Source: Thermohalobaculum sp039026375 (lineage in GTDB: Bacteria > Pseudomonadota > Alphaproteobacteria > Rhodobacterales > Rhodobacteraceae). From it: a DNA stretch of 64,000 bases. The position numbers and the translations under genes are program-made. The stretch is from assembly GCA_039026375.1 (NCBI GenBank), contig JBCCML010000002.1, positions 97,965-161,964 of the forward strand, in the 5' to 3' direction. Below, in pieces: positions 7,908 to 17,344 of the stretch; position 1 is the first letter of the stretch; each line of letters opens with the position of its first letter. The notes under the pieces were generated by a model that was given only the letters and a program-made list of their open reading frames with translations, made no database searches and was not told where the DNA came from.

Positions 7908-9626
7908 ATGTCAGTCGTTCCAGTCAGTCTTGGTCATAACTACGCCGTTAGCGCCGGGCACGATCAGGCAGCGCTTGCCTCCTTCGAAGTCCTGGAAGCC
8001 GGCGGAGACGCGGTGGACGCCGCGGTTGCCGGCTGTTTGACACTTTGCGTCGTCTACAGCGATCAGGTCAGCTTGGCCGGGGTCGCGCCGATGATGCTGT
8101 ACCTGGCCGACAGCAACGAGGTCATCACCCTAGCAGGCGTTGGCGGATGGCCAAAATCGCTGGACGTGGATGCCTATATCAAACGCCATAACGGCCAGAT
8201 CCCAGAGGGACTGCAACGCACCGTGGTGCCCGCTGCACCCGACGCCTATGTCCAAGTACTTCAACGATTTGGGACACTTAGCTTCGCGGACGTGGCGGCC
8301 CGTGCCATTCGATGCGCCCGCGACGGTTTCCCCGTGCACAACGTGATGCGCGACTACATTCGGCAGTATCACGAGAGTTACCGGCAGTTCCCGGGCAACA
8401 TGGCGATCTGGATGCCGGATGGCGAGGTGCCCGAGGTTGGGCGCAAGCTGGTGCAGAGCGATCTGGCCGATACGCTGCAACACCTGTGCGACCAGGAACG
8501 GGCTGCGACGGGGGATCGCGTCCGGAAATTGGAAGCGGTGCGCACAGCCTTCTACGAAGGCGATATTGCGCAGGCGATCCTAAGCCATCAGCGCGCGCAT
8601 GATGGCCTGCTGAGCGCTAGTGACCTGAAGGACTTTCGCTGCCAATGGCTGCCGTCGCTTTCCCGGACGTACCGGTTTGCGGCGGAGGAGGTCGAAATCC
8701 ACGCCTGTGGCGCTTGGAGCCAGGGCCCCGCGATGCTGGAAGCCCTTGCAATCTTGGAACATTTCGACGTCACCGAACTGGGCTTTGGCACAGACCAATA
8801 CCTGCACGTCATGGCCGAGGCATTGAAGATCTCTCTGTCAGATCGTGAGGCGTATATCGGCGATCCCGACTTCGTCGATGTACCCGTGGATACGCTGATG
8901 AGTCGCCCTTATGGTCAACGACGTGCGGCGGAAATCGATCCGCACGTGGCGAGCGAAGGTATGCCGGCCCCTGGCCAGATCGACGGGTACAGACCGTTTC
9001 TTTCACCTCTTATGGAACGCAAGACGCCTGAGAAGCTGCCTGCAGATACCTCAATCGTCGCGGTCGTTGACGGCCATGGCAATGCTGTATGCGTGACACC
9101 GTCGGATACCAGCTGGGACACCCCTGTGGTTCCGGGCACTGGTTTGGCGGTCTCGTCTCGGGGCGATCAAGCTCGCGCCGTTCGCGGGCATCCCGCCTGT
9201 ATTGCGCCGCGAAAACGCCCGAGATTGACGCCAAACCCCTGTTTTGCACGCCGGGAGGGGAGATGGATCATGCCCTTTGGCACGCCTGGGGGTGATGCTC
9301 AGATCCAGGCAAACGTGCAGATGCTGCACGCTTACTTCAGTTTCCGGATGGAATTGCAGGAGGCCGTGGAGGCACCGCGTCTGATGACCCACAGCCATCC
9401 CGACAGCTTTGCACCGCATCATGCGTCGCCAGGTCGTTTAACCGTTGAGGGCCGATTTGACGATGCCACGGTAGAGGGGCTGGCAGCCCGTGGTCACAAA
9501 GTTGAGCGGCTGGCTGACTGGACCCACGCAATGGCGGGCATTTGCGCGGTGCGACGGGATCTGGCAAGCGGCCAACTGCAAGCCGCCGCCGATCCTCGGC
9601 GTTGGAGCCGGTCAATGGGCTGGTAG
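7908..9626 (+). CDS. Gamma-glutamyltransferase family protein
   Basis: This is a 572-residue member of the GGT family (Ntn hydrolases that cleave themselves before a catalytic Thr). The N-terminal part has VSAGHDQAALASFEVLEAGGDAVDAAVA, the classical GGT opening. The presumed nucleophile is Thr381 in the context PADTSIVAVVDGHGNAV, and MPFGTPGGDAQIQANVQML near the C-terminus is also typical. The start at 7908 is preceded by GAGGA at a good distance. There is no signal peptide, although many GGTs are periplasmic. Related cytoplasmic members act as acylases or in special gamma-glutamyl pathways. It is convergent with the amino-acid-type importer at 9.8-14.8 kb. Confidence 0.88.
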   Translation: MSVVPVSLGHNYAVSAGHDQAALASFEVLEAGGDAVDAAVAGCLTLCVVYSDQVSLAGVAPMMLYLADSNEVITLAGVGGWPKSLDVDAYIKRHNGQIPEGLQRTVVPAAPDAYVQVLQRFGTLSFADVAARAIRCARDGFPVHNVMRDYIRQYHESYRQFPGNMAIWMPDGEVPEVGRKLVQSDLADTLQHLCDQERAATGDRVRKLEAVRTAFYEGDIAQAILSHQRAHDGLLSASDLKDFRCQWLPSLSRTYRFAAEEVEIHACGAWSQGPAMLEALAILEHFDVTELGFGTDQYLHVMAEALKISLSDREAYIGDPDFVDVPVDTLMSRPYGQRRAAEIDPHVASEGMPAPGQIDGYRPFLSPLMERKTPEKLPADTSIVAVVDGHGNAVCVTPSDTSWDTPVVPGTGLAVSSRGDQARAVRGHPACIAPRKRPRLTPNPCFARREGRWIMPFGTPGGDAQIQANVQMLHAYFSFRMELQEAVEAPRLMTHSHPDSFAPHHASPGRLTVEGRFDDATVEGLAARGHKVERLADWTHAMAGICAVRRDLASGQLQAAADPRRWSRSMGW

Positions 9627-9767
9627 GCAGTAGCCACGGCAAGCACTGTCATCAGAGACTACAACTACTGTCTGGTACTGTCCGCCAGAAAGCGGCGACG
9701 CACTTCCGCATCCCAGCACTTCTGGTTCATCCCTGCCAACGCCAGCAGGTGGCGCGACCGCCGCCAC

Positions 9768-10799
9768 TCAGACAGCTCTCCTCAGAACCCGCTGTTTGAT
9801 GTTCTCCCACAGCTTGGCCATGCCCAGGGGCTCGTAGATCATGAAGACAATGATCAGGACGCCGAAGACAACCAATTCGATCGAAGAGATGATGGTGGCG
9901 TCGATCATGCCGTGGAACAGATCGTTGCCCAGCGTGTTGAGCACAACGGGGAACAACAAGATGAAGGCCGCGCCGATGAAAGCGCCCTTGATCGTGCCCA
10001 ACCCACCCAAGATGACCATGAAGAGGATTCGGAACGACAGTTTGATGTCGAAGGCGACGGGCTCCATCGACTTGAGGTAGGTGAAGGCGAACAAGGCCCC
10101 CGCCACGCCGCAGAAGAACGCGCTGATCGCGAATGCCTGCAGCTTGGTCTTGAGCAGTGAGATGCCCATCGACTCGGCGGCGATATCCATATCGCGCACC
10201 GCCATCCAGTTCCGCCCGGTGCTGCCCCGGGTCATATTGATCGCCAGGATAGTCAGGAAGGTGACGACCACCAACACGACCAGATACATCTCCAGCGGCG
10301 ATGTGAACGGCTTGCCGAAGATCACGATGTCCTGTGCAGTGATGATGCCGGAGGTGTCGTAGTTCTTGAACCAGCCGAACTTGTCGATCATCCAGATGAT
10401 GAAGAACTGCGAGGCGAGTGTCGCCACCATCAGGTAGATGCCGCGGACCCGCAGGCTGGGCAGCCCAAAGATGATCCCGAAGACGGCGGCGACCACTCCG
10501 GACAGCATCAGCGTAATCGGGAATGGCAGAAAGGGCAGCCGTAGCTCGAAGTTGAACAACGCGAAAGCACCTGCCGCCATGAAGCCGGCCGCGCCCAGCG
10601 CCAGCTGACCCGCATAGCCCATGACGATCTGCTGGCCGATGGCCGCAAGCGCCAGGCAAAGCCAGGGGATCAGGATGGACGAATACCAGTAGTCCGACTG
10701 GACCACGAACGGGATCGCCGCGAAGCCTATTCCCATCAGCACGATGAAATTGATGACGTCGTTACGCGAGAAGCTCATGAATACGGGGTTCGTTGTCAT
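9768..10799 (-). CDS. livM: Branched-chain-amino-acid-type ABC permease, LivM family
   Basis: This membrane protein of 343 residues has about nine or ten hydrophobic segments. The LivM hallmark segment GYAGQLALGAAGFMAAGAFA is at about residues 59-78. Further family features are the cytoplasmic RDMDIAAESMGISLLKTKLQAFAISAFF loop and GLGTIKGAFIGAAF near the C-terminus. It is the last gene of a minus-strand operon whose order is binding protein, LivF, LivG, LivH, LivM. The LivH-type gene ends 10 bp upstream of its start. It would form the channel with LivH. The ligand is probably an amino acid, a small amide or an acyl compound; the family is wider than branched-chain amino acids. Confidence 0.92.
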   Translation of the reverse strand: MTTNPVFMSFSRNDVINFIVLMGIGFAAIPFVVQSDYWYSSILIPWLCLALAAIGQQIVMGYAGQLALGAAGFMAAGAFALFNFELRLPFLPFPITLMLSGVVAAVFGIIFGLPSLRVRGIYLMVATLASQFFIIWMIDKFGWFKNYDTSGIITAQDIVIFGKPFTSPLEMYLVVLVVVTFLTILAINMTRGSTGRNWMAVRDMDIAAESMGISLLKTKLQAFAISAFFCGVAGALFAFTYLKSMEPVAFDIKLSFRILFMVILGGLGTIKGAFIGAAFILLFPVVLNTLGNDLFHGMIDATIISSIELVVFGVLIIVFMIYEPLGMAKLWENIKQRVLRRAV

Positions 10800-10808
10800 G
10801 GTCAGTCC

Positions 10809-11711
10809 TCAAACCCGTCTGATGATTTTCTCGCCGAACAGCCCCTCGGGCCGCCAGAGCAGGAAGAAGATTGCCAAGACGAACGGTGCCCAGACCTCGA
10901 TGCCGCCGCCGAAGAACGGCCCGACATAGACCTCAAGCACCTTCTCCGACGCGCCGATGATCAGGCCGCCGACGATGGCACCGGGGATCGACGAGAAGCC
11001 GCCGATGATGAGAACCGGCAAGGCCTTCAACGCCAGGTCGACCAGCGCGAACTGGACACCCGCACGGGCCCCCCACATCATGCCCGCGGCCAAAGCGACA
11101 ACGCCTGCCGCAGACCAGACCATCAGCATGATGCTGGGCAGCGGGATGCCGATCGAGCTTGCCGCCCCGGGATCATCCGCCACAGCGCGCAGACCCAGGC
11201 CCATTTTGGTGTACTTGAACAACAGCGCCAGCCCGATGATCAGAACCGCGGCGACCAGGCCCGCCGTCAGGTCCAGCGCACTGATGAACAGGCCGGTGCT
11301 GTCGATAATCCACGGGATCGGGAAGTCGCCGATACCCAGATCCAGGCGCCGCACTTCGACCCCCCAGGCGGCCTGCGCCAGGCCTTCCAGGACGAAGCCC
11401 AGCCCAATCGTCGCCATCAGAACGGTGTCTTCGCTCTCGTTCATCAGGGGCTGCAGCACCAGTCGTTCGGTACAAAAGCCCACCAGACCCATCAGCAAGA
11501 TCGTGACGAAGAATGCCACGACAAAGGGCAGCCCCAACTCCATGAAGCCCACAAAGGACAAGACGGCGAAGAACACCATCGCGCCCTGGGCAAAGTTGAA
11601 GGTTGAGGACGCCTTGTAGATCAGCACGAAGCCCAGGGCGACCAAGGAGTACATCGTGCCCGCGAGTAAGCCCGCGACGACGACCTCGATGAAAAACAGT
11701 ACTTCAGTCAT
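10809..11711 (-). CDS. livH: Branched-chain-amino-acid-type ABC permease, LivH family
   Basis: This 300-residue permease has the LivH opening LLAGTMYSLVALGFVLIYKASSTFNFAQGAM at about residues 15-45 and a cytoplasmic loop with GLGLRAVADDPGAASSIGIP. The conserved GGFSSIPGAIVGGLIIGASE follows near residue 250. It overlaps the upstream ATPase gene (11704) by 8 bp, so the two are translationally linked. Together with the LivM-type protein it makes the membrane channel of the importer. Length and motifs are normal for the family. Confidence 0.93.
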   Translation of the reverse strand: MTEVLFFIEVVVAGLLAGTMYSLVALGFVLIYKASSTFNFAQGAMVFFAVLSFVGFMELGLPFVVAFFVTILLMGLVGFCTERLVLQPLMNESEDTVLMATIGLGFVLEGLAQAAWGVEVRRLDLGIGDFPIPWIIDSTGLFISALDLTAGLVAAVLIIGLALLFKYTKMGLGLRAVADDPGAASSIGIPLPSIMLMVWSAAGVVALAAGMMWGARAGVQFALVDLALKALPVLIIGGFSSIPGAIVGGLIIGASEKVLEVYVGPFFGGGIEVWAPFVLAIFFLLWRPEGLFGEKIIRRV

Positions 11712-12501
11712 GGGCCACCCCCAGATAGGCGTCGATCACGTCTTGATTGGTACGGACTTCGTCGGGCGGGCCGTCGGCGATGATCTTGCCGTAGTCCAAC
11801 ACGACCACGTTGTCCGAGATGTCCATCACCACGCCCATGTCGTGCTCGATCAGGACCATGGTGGTGCCGATCTCGTCGTTCACTTTCAGGATAAACCGGC
11901 ACATCTCGCGCTTTTCTTCGACGTTCATGCCGGCCATCGGTTCGTCCAGCAGCAGCACTTCCGCGTCGGTTGCCAGGGCGCGGCCAAGCTCGACTTTTTT
12001 CTGCAAGCCATAGGGCAGTTTGCCGACCGGCGTGTCGCGGATGTGCTCGATCTCCAGGAACTCGACGATCTCTTCGCACTTCTTGCGGTTCTCGGCCTCT
12101 TCCGACCGGGCTTTGGGTGTCTGGAAGGCCACCTGGATGAAGTTGGAATCCATATGCAGGCGCCGGCCCACCAGAATATTGTCCAACACTGACATCCTTT
12201 TGAACAGCGCCAGGTTCTGGAAGGTCCGTGAAACGCCGATCTGCGCGATCGAGTTGGGGCTGATGGCGTCCAGCACCTTGCCCTTGAAAGCGATCGTACC
12301 TTCCTGCGGCTTGTAGATGCCGTTGATGCAATTCAACATCGAGCTTTTACCGGCACCGTTCGGGCCGATGATTGCTTTGATCTCGTGCTGAAGAACACTG
12401 AACGAACTGCTGGTGATCGCCTTTACGCCGCCAAAACTCAGCGAGATATCCTTTACCTCGAGAATTGGCCCGCCGATCGGGAAGCTTCTTTCTTGCGTCA
12501 T
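11704..12501 (-). CDS. livG: Branched-chain-amino-acid-type ABC ATPase, LivG family
   Basis: This 265-residue ATP-binding subunit has Walker A GPNGAGKSS at about residues 46-54, a QIGVSRTFQN Q-loop, and Walker B VLLLDEPMAGM with the catalytic Glu. The H-loop is IEHDMGVVMDISD. The GVSRTFQNLALF stretch and the closing IIADGPPDEVRTNQDVIDAYLG are hallmarks of LivG. The canonical LSGG signature is altered to LPYGLQKKVELGRAL, a known variation in LivG-like proteins. It lies between LivF and LivH in the operon and forms a heterodimer with LivF. Confidence 0.93.
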   Translation of the reverse strand: MTQERSFPIGGPILEVKDISLSFGGVKAITSSSFSVLQHEIKAIIGPNGAGKSSMLNCINGIYKPQEGTIAFKGKVLDAISPNSIAQIGVSRTFQNLALFKRMSVLDNILVGRRLHMDSNFIQVAFQTPKARSEEAENRKKCEEIVEFLEIEHIRDTPVGKLPYGLQKKVELGRALATDAEVLLLDEPMAGMNVEEKREMCRFILKVNDEIGTTMVLIEHDMGVVMDISDNVVVLDYGKIIADGPPDEVRTNQDVIDAYLGVAHD

Positions 12502-12540
12502 ATCTGTCGGTGTCTTTGCTGAAAGTGCATGCCTGATTGC

Positions 12541-13362
12541 TCAGTGATGCAGGGTCGCGTGTGACTCGCTCTCTTCGCGCAGCACGTCGCGGAAGTTCTT
12601 GCGACCTTCCTTCGAGATGCCGAGGTAGAGTTCCTTGACCTTGTCGTCGTTCATCAGGTCCTGGGCGGAGCCGTGCAGCATGACGTGGCCTGTTTCGATG
12701 ATGTAGCCGTAGTCGGCGTTGCGCAGCGCCACGTTGGTGTTCTGTTCGGCCACCAAGATGCTGACACCCTCTTTCTTGTTCAGCTCCTGGACGATGTTGA
12801 AGATCTCGGCGACCAGCTGTGGGGCCAAACCCATCGACGGTTCGTCCAGCAGCAGCATCTTTGGCTTTGCCATCATGGCGCGGGCGACCGCGACCATCTG
12901 CTGCTCACCGCCCGACGTGTAACCAGCCTGGCTCTTGCGACGGTCGCGCAGTCGGTTGAAGTAGCCGTAGATCTTTTCCAGCTCGTCTTTGATCTGCGCC
13001 TTGGACAGCTTGCGCGAGTACGCACCGGCGATGATGTTCTCTTCGACGGTCAGGTGCCCAAAGCAGCGACGCCCCTCCAGCACCTGGACAAGACCCAGCC
13101 CAACCATATCGGCTGGGTTCTGGCTCTTCACCTCGGTGCCGTCGTAGGTGATACGACCGCGGGTGACCTTGCCGCGCTCTGCCGCTAGCATGGTCGAGAT
13201 TGACTTCAGCGTCGTGCTCTTGCCAGCGCCATTGCCACCCAACAGCGCGACGATCTTGCCACGGGGTACTGAAAGCGTCACGTCGTGCAATGCGGCGATC
13301 ACGCTGTCGTAGACGACCTCTAGGTCGGAGATCTCCAGTATGTTGTCCGCAGCCTCGTTCAT
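12541..13362 (-). CDS. livF: Branched-chain-amino-acid-type ABC ATPase, LivF family
   Basis: This 273-residue ATPase has Walker A GGNGAGKST, signature TSGGEQQMVAVARAM and Walker B MLLLDEPSMGLAP, the last a LivF signature. The H-loop residue region is VAEQNTNVAL, where the usual His position is occupied by Gln, as is normal for LivF. I place the start at 13362 (MNEAADNILEI), not at an upstream ATG that would add 21 residues unlike the family. It is the second gene of the operon after the binding protein. The start matches the length of known LivF proteins with a modest C-terminal extension. Confidence 0.92.
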   Translation of the reverse strand: MNEAADNILEISDLEVVYDSVIAALHDVTLSVPRGKIVALLGGNGAGKSTTLKSISTMLAAERGKVTRGRITYDGTEVKSQNPADMVGLGLVQVLEGRRCFGHLTVEENIIAGAYSRKLSKAQIKDELEKIYGYFNRLRDRRKSQAGYTSGGEQQMVAVARAMMAKPKMLLLDEPSMGLAPQLVAEIFNIVQELNKKEGVSILVAEQNTNVALRNADYGYIIETGHVMLHGSAQDLMNDDKVKELYLGISKEGRKNFRDVLREESESHATLHH

Positions 13363-13438
13363 CAGATCACCACTATCGCTGGGTTGAAGGAGGGTAGGTG
13401 GCGCCCACAGGGTCACGGCGGGCACGCACCGGGATGAT

Positions 13439-13463
13439 CGAGGGCAGCTGGCTGCCGCCCTCG
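13439..13463 (-). terminator. Hairpin between binding-protein and LivF genes
   Basis: A 7-bp perfect stem (CGAGGGC paired with GCCCTCG) closes an 11-nt loop in the gap between the binding-protein stop and the LivF start. There is no clear U-tract. Such hairpins often protect or partly terminate the highly expressed binding-protein message, which is the likely role here (inference). Confidence 0.35.
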
Positions 13464-13496
13464 AAGCGGTCTAGGACCGATTATTGCCGGAAATCA

Positions 13497-14837
13497 CTAG
13501 CAAGACTTGGGCGTGATGCCGTTCTCACCCGCAAACTTGGCTGCCGACTCTTCCACCAACTGGCGGATGTAGGCGGGGTCCAAGGGTGCTTCCCAACCGG
13601 TGACCTGTTCGAACTTCTCGCCATCCCATTGCATCATCGCAAACTTGCCCGCGCCCTCGTGGTTCTCACACGAGATTGCGAAAGGTGCGACCATGCCCTT
13701 GATGCCAAGCTCTTCCAGGCGCGCTTCGGTCATGTTCAGCGCTTCATAGCCGTCGCGGAACTCCGCTCCGGTCACCGCCTTGCCTACCTTGCCATGCATC
13801 TCTTGCGCGATGCGCATGGCTTCGATCCACATCACGGCAGCGCCCAGCCCACGGTTCCAATAGACGGACCCGACCCGGCTTTCATCGGCCAAGTTGCCTT
13901 TGCCGGCGCCATACACCTGCTCCTTGATTGCGGCGACCAGCGGGAACTGATCTCCGGGCAGAGCGTTGGCCATGGCGTAGGTCCCGGTGGCGGCATCACC
14001 AGCTGGGAACATGTCCTCTTCGGCAGCGCCAAAGGTCACGTAAACCAGGCGATCCCGCGGGAAACCGACGCGCGCGGCGTTAGTCATACCGGTCGAGTTC
14101 ATGCCCGATCCGGCACCCCAGAACGTCACCCAGTCGGGGCGTTCACGGCGCACCTGAAGCCATTGCGACTGCTGCTCCAGGCCCGGCGGCGGGATCGAGA
14201 TCTCGACCAGTTCGACACCCCAATCCTCGGCGATCTTGCGCATCGCGGGCAGCGGCTCGCGGCCATAGGCGGAGTCGATGTGCATGTGGACAATCTTCTT
14301 GCCCTTCATGTTTGGAATGCCGCCTTCCTGCTCGGCCATGAACTTCATCTTCACTGCGATCTGCGACCAGTAGTGGCTGGCGGCGTTGAACACCCAGGGC
14401 CAGACCCTACCATCTGCGGCGTCTGTGCGCCCGTAGCCATACTGCGCCAAGACGACCTCGTCTTCGGACATCCGGTTAATAACGGCGTAGGCGCCCGGCG
14501 TGCCCAGCGTGTCGAAGACGACGATGCGCTGACCGTCCTTTTCAAGCAGCCGCTGATAGCACTCGACCGTTTTCACGGCGTTGTACTCGGTCTCGCACTC
14601 CTGCCATGTCAGCATCACGCCGTTCACGCCGCCGTTCATGTTGACATAGTTCATGTAGTCGATCTGGGCGCCGTAGTAGCCCGTCCCCATGGCCGAGTAT
14701 GGCCCCACGCGGCTGCTTGCCACGGGGAAATACTGTGTCTCCTGGCTCACCGCGACTTGCGGCACTGCCAGGCTCGACAGCATTGCCGCACCGGCAGTAG
14801 CTGCGCATAGCCAACGCTTTGCACTTTTTGCTTCCAT
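13497..14837 (-). CDS. ABC transporter substrate-binding protein, LivK-like (type I fold)
   Basis: This 446-residue periplasmic binding protein of the leucine/isoleucine/valine-type family has a signal peptide at residues 1-30 (KR, a hydrophobic ATAGAAMLSSLAVPQ core, then AVSQE). The start at 14837 is supported by GGAGG 10 nt upstream, and an upstream ATG at 14969 would place 44 extra residues before the signal peptide. Motifs include GPYSAMGTGYYGAQIDYMNYVN and GGVNGVMLTWQECETEY, typical of amino-acid/amide-binding proteins. It is the first gene of the five-gene minus-strand importer. The ligand is not predictable, but the family binds branched amino acids, amides and aromatic acids. Confidence 0.9.
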   Translation of the reverse strand: MEAKSAKRWLCAATAGAAMLSSLAVPQVAVSQETQYFPVASSRVGPYSAMGTGYYGAQIDYMNYVNMNGGVNGVMLTWQECETEYNAVKTVECYQRLLEKDGQRIVVFDTLGTPGAYAVINRMSEDEVVLAQYGYGRTDAADGRVWPWVFNAASHYWSQIAVKMKFMAEQEGGIPNMKGKKIVHMHIDSAYGREPLPAMRKIAEDWGVELVEISIPPPGLEQQSQWLQVRRERPDWVTFWGAGSGMNSTGMTNAARVGFPRDRLVYVTFGAAEEDMFPAGDAATGTYAMANALPGDQFPLVAAIKEQVYGAGKGNLADESRVGSVYWNRGLGAAVMWIEAMRIAQEMHGKVGKAVTGAEFRDGYEALNMTEARLEELGIKGMVAPFAISCENHEGAGKFAMMQWDGEKFEQVTGWEAPLDPAYIRQLVEESAAKFAGENGITPKSC

Positions 14838-15357
14838 CGAGATTTTCCTCCCATGTGGCGGTTCTTTGGCGACCGCCGTTATTTGAAGACCCGGTGATAC
14901 GGCTCTTCGGATCGCGACGGTGGATCTGAAACACATGGTTTCCAGGTCTGTCCTGGAAATTTTTTCCAATCATCCTCGGCAGAGATCGGCAAATCCCACC
15001 AGAAAGTATGGAAATTCATGTGCTTGCCTCGTCGCACAAGCCCATCAGGGCTATTCTAACTCGCGCTGAAATCTGATCAGCCGCGCGCGATTTACTTGCG
15101 TGTTACCCCCAATTTGAACGTCGATTACGCTGAGTTAATACAATCAGCGCAACGGGTGAGTCTTTCGATTAACCCGGACGGTAATGACAGGATGTCGCAC
15201 CTGTCAACCTTGGGTTACGCCATCGCGGCAGCGTGGATTCTAGGCGCAAACCGGGGACATCTCACTGTGACCATAAGGGGCCGTGCGGTCAGTCGCACAA
15301 CCTATCGAGCGCTTGAAGATGTCCCCGGAATGAACGCCGTGGGCCCTTGCGACACGG
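14838..15357. other. Intergenic region with a 12-bp inverted repeat
   Basis: About 520 bp without a convincing gene separate the importer operon from a LysR gene. It should hold the promoter of the importer on its left side. A perfect 12-bp inverted repeat (CCGGGGACATCT at 15251-15262 and AGATGTCCCCGG at 15317-15328, spacer 54 bp) resembles the ends of a small non-autonomous mobile element or a large RNA hairpin. A 108-codon open frame on the plus strand at 15096 shows no family features and I do not support it as a gene. Confidence 0.6.
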
Positions 15358-16278
15358 CTAACGTCGATGGTCGAATTTTGGACGGGGCAGCTTGCGTAAC
15401 CTTTCAATCAAGAAATCCATGAAAACGCGCACCTTCGGGGAAAGAACGTTGGTCTTTGGATAGACCAGCCACAACACGTGACTTTCCGCTCCCTCGTAAT
15501 CGGGAAGCACGTGAACCAACGATCCTACGGCAATTTCGGCGTGAACGCTCCAGAGAGAGTTGAGGGAGATCCCAGCGCCCGCCATTGTCGCCAACTTCAG
15601 ACTTAGCCCATCATCGACGATCAATTGGGTGTTCGCACCACTTGGATGGAAAGCGCCGGTCTCTCCATCAGGACCTCTTAGCGGGCGCCTCATACCGTCG
15701 CGAAAAGCAATCAGTTTGTGTGCCGATAGATCGTCTGGCGATTGCGGAACACCGTGGCGCTCCAGATACCCGGACGATGCGCACAGGATCCGCGTATCGT
15801 CCGCTAGTTTCCGGCCCTTCAGGCTGGAGTCCGTCAAAGGCGCGTTCCGAAGTGCCAGGTCAAAGCTGCCCTCGATCAGGTCAAACTGAGTGTCCGAGAG
15901 CCGCAAGTCCAACGTAATGCCCGGGTAGGTCTGCAAAAGCTCGGGCAAAACCGGCAGGATATACATCTGCGCGAAGGTACTTGGGGCCGCGAAACGGAGC
16001 GTACCGCCGACCTTTGCCTCACCCTTACCCAGCGCGGCAAAGGCTGCATCCTCTTGCGCCAGGATCTCTCTTGCGAATGGCAAAAACGCCTCGCCTTCGG
16101 TCGATAGCGCCACCTTTCGGGTAGAACGGTGCAGTAAGTCCGCGCCCACCACATGCTCCAGCTTTGCAAGTCGTGAACTCGCCACAGCGGGCGCCATGCC
16201 GAGTTGCCGTCCGGCCGCGCTGATGTTCAACATCTCGCTCGCGAGAACGAAAAGGCGAAGGCTGAGGGTATCCATCAA
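15358..16278 (-). CDS. LysR-family transcriptional regulator
   Basis: This 306-residue LysR regulator has an N-terminal winged helix-turn-helix at residues 1-60 (LRLFVLASEMLNISAAGRQL, then APAVASSRLAKLEHVVG and LLHRSTRKVALS). An effector-binding domain with VGGTLRFAAPSTFAQMYILP follows. It resembles the DsdA/CrgA-like subgroup that often controls an adjacent divergent oxidoreductase. It is divergent from the flavin oxidoreductase at 16379 across a 100-bp AT-rich gap, which is the classical LysR target arrangement. It probably controls that gene and the enoyl-CoA hydratase behind it (inference). Confidence 0.93.
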   Translation of the reverse strand: MMDTLSLRLFVLASEMLNISAAGRQLGMAPAVASSRLAKLEHVVGADLLHRSTRKVALSTEGEAFLPFAREILAQEDAAFAALGKGEAKVGGTLRFAAPSTFAQMYILPVLPELLQTYPGITLDLRLSDTQFDLIEGSFDLALRNAPLTDSSLKGRKLADDTRILCASSGYLERHGVPQSPDDLSAHKLIAFRDGMRRPLRGPDGETGAFHPSGANTQLIVDDGLSLKLATMAGAGISLNSLWSVHAEIAVGSLVHVLPDYEGAESHVLWLVYPKTNVLSPKVRVFMDFLIERLRKLPRPKFDHRR

Positions 16279-16378
16279 CTATATCCCAATTCCGTATTCT
16301 CATTCTTCATATCGCTTCTTTATGTGCTGAATTAATAGAATACTTTAGACGATCACGTCACTCTGAAAGGCACCAAGA

Positions 16379-17344
16379 ATGCTTGACGACCCGGACAAAT
16401 CCGCTTTTCCGGTCTTGAACCGGGCCTACAACACTGTCTTCCAGCCAAACCGTCTGAGCATCGGTCTCGTCTCACCGATCGAGGCGTTTCCTATCGGCCA
16501 CAAGCCGAGCATGGCCGAGCACCTTAACCGAGTCCAATTGGCCGAGCAGCTTGGCTTCCAGGCTGTCTGGTTACGGGATGTACCGTTCAACGTCCCGTCA
16601 TTCGGTGACCCCGGGCAGATGTTCGATCCGTTCGTCTATCTGGGCGCGCTGGCAACGGCGACCAAACAGATTGCGCTTGGAACCGCCAGCATCATCCTGC
16701 CGCTGCGCCACCCGGCCCATGTGGCTAAGTCTGCTGCGACAGTCGACGTGCTGTCCGGTGGACGGTTGTTACTGGGGGTCGCATCGGGTGACCGGCCGGA
16801 AGAGTACCCGGCGTTGAACATGAGCTTTCCTGACCGAGGAGATCGGTTTCGCGAGAGCATGGCCTATATGCGCGCAGTCGTCGGCTCATATCCGCGCCAC
16901 CAAGGGGTGCACGGGGACCTGAACGGTGGGGTCGACATGCTACCCAAACCGACCGGGCCTAGTATCCCGATGCTGATCACCGGCGGCAGTCAACAGCCCC
17001 CTGATTGGGTGGCAGAAAATGGCGACGGCTGGATGACCTATCCGCGCGATGCCCACTCGCAAGGCAAAGTCATCGCCGCCTATCGCGGCCGCATCCAGGC
17101 GGCAGGCGGGGTCGACAAACCTGTGATGCAATCGCTCTACATAGACCTGATGGACGATCCAGACGCGGAACCACGCCCAATTCACCTTGGATTTCAGTCC
17201 GGAACGACGTTCCTGTGCCGTTACCTGCGTGAGATCCGATCGCTCGGGGTCAACCATGTCGCGCTGAACCTGCGGTTTAACCGAGCAGAAATACCCGAAA
17301 CGCTGCGTCGTCTGTCGCAAAACGTACTGCCAGCATTCCATTGA
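16379..17344 (+). CDS. LLM-class flavin-dependent oxidoreductase (luciferase-like)
   Basis: This 321-residue protein of the bacterial luciferase-like family uses reduced flavin in a TIM barrel. The motifs FQAVWLRDVPFNVPSFGD and IALGTASIILPLRHPAHVAK, followed by DVLSGGRLLLGVASGDRPEEY, match the BA3436-type luciferase subfamily (TIGR03571) as I know it. It is divergent from a LysR gene and is followed by an AT-rich gap and an enoyl-CoA hydratase homologue. The substrate is unknown; members attack varied organic compounds with O2. Confidence 0.87.
   Translation: MLDDPDKSAFPVLNRAYNTVFQPNRLSIGLVSPIEAFPIGHKPSMAEHLNRVQLAEQLGFQAVWLRDVPFNVPSFGDPGQMFDPFVYLGALATATKQIALGTASIILPLRHPAHVAKSAATVDVLSGGRLLLGVASGDRPEEYPALNMSFPDRGDRFRESMAYMRAVVGSYPRHQGVHGDLNGGVDMLPKPTGPSIPMLITGGSQQPPDWVAENGDGWMTYPRDAHSQGKVIAAYRGRIQAAGGVDKPVMQSLYIDLMDDPDAEPRPIHLGFQSGTTFLCRYLREIRSLGVNHVALNLRFNRAEIPETLRRLSQNVLPAFH

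Noticed and set aside
15096..15422. 108-codon open frame on the plus strand
   Set aside because: No family features, contains the 12-bp inverted repeat, and overlaps the end of the LysR gene.
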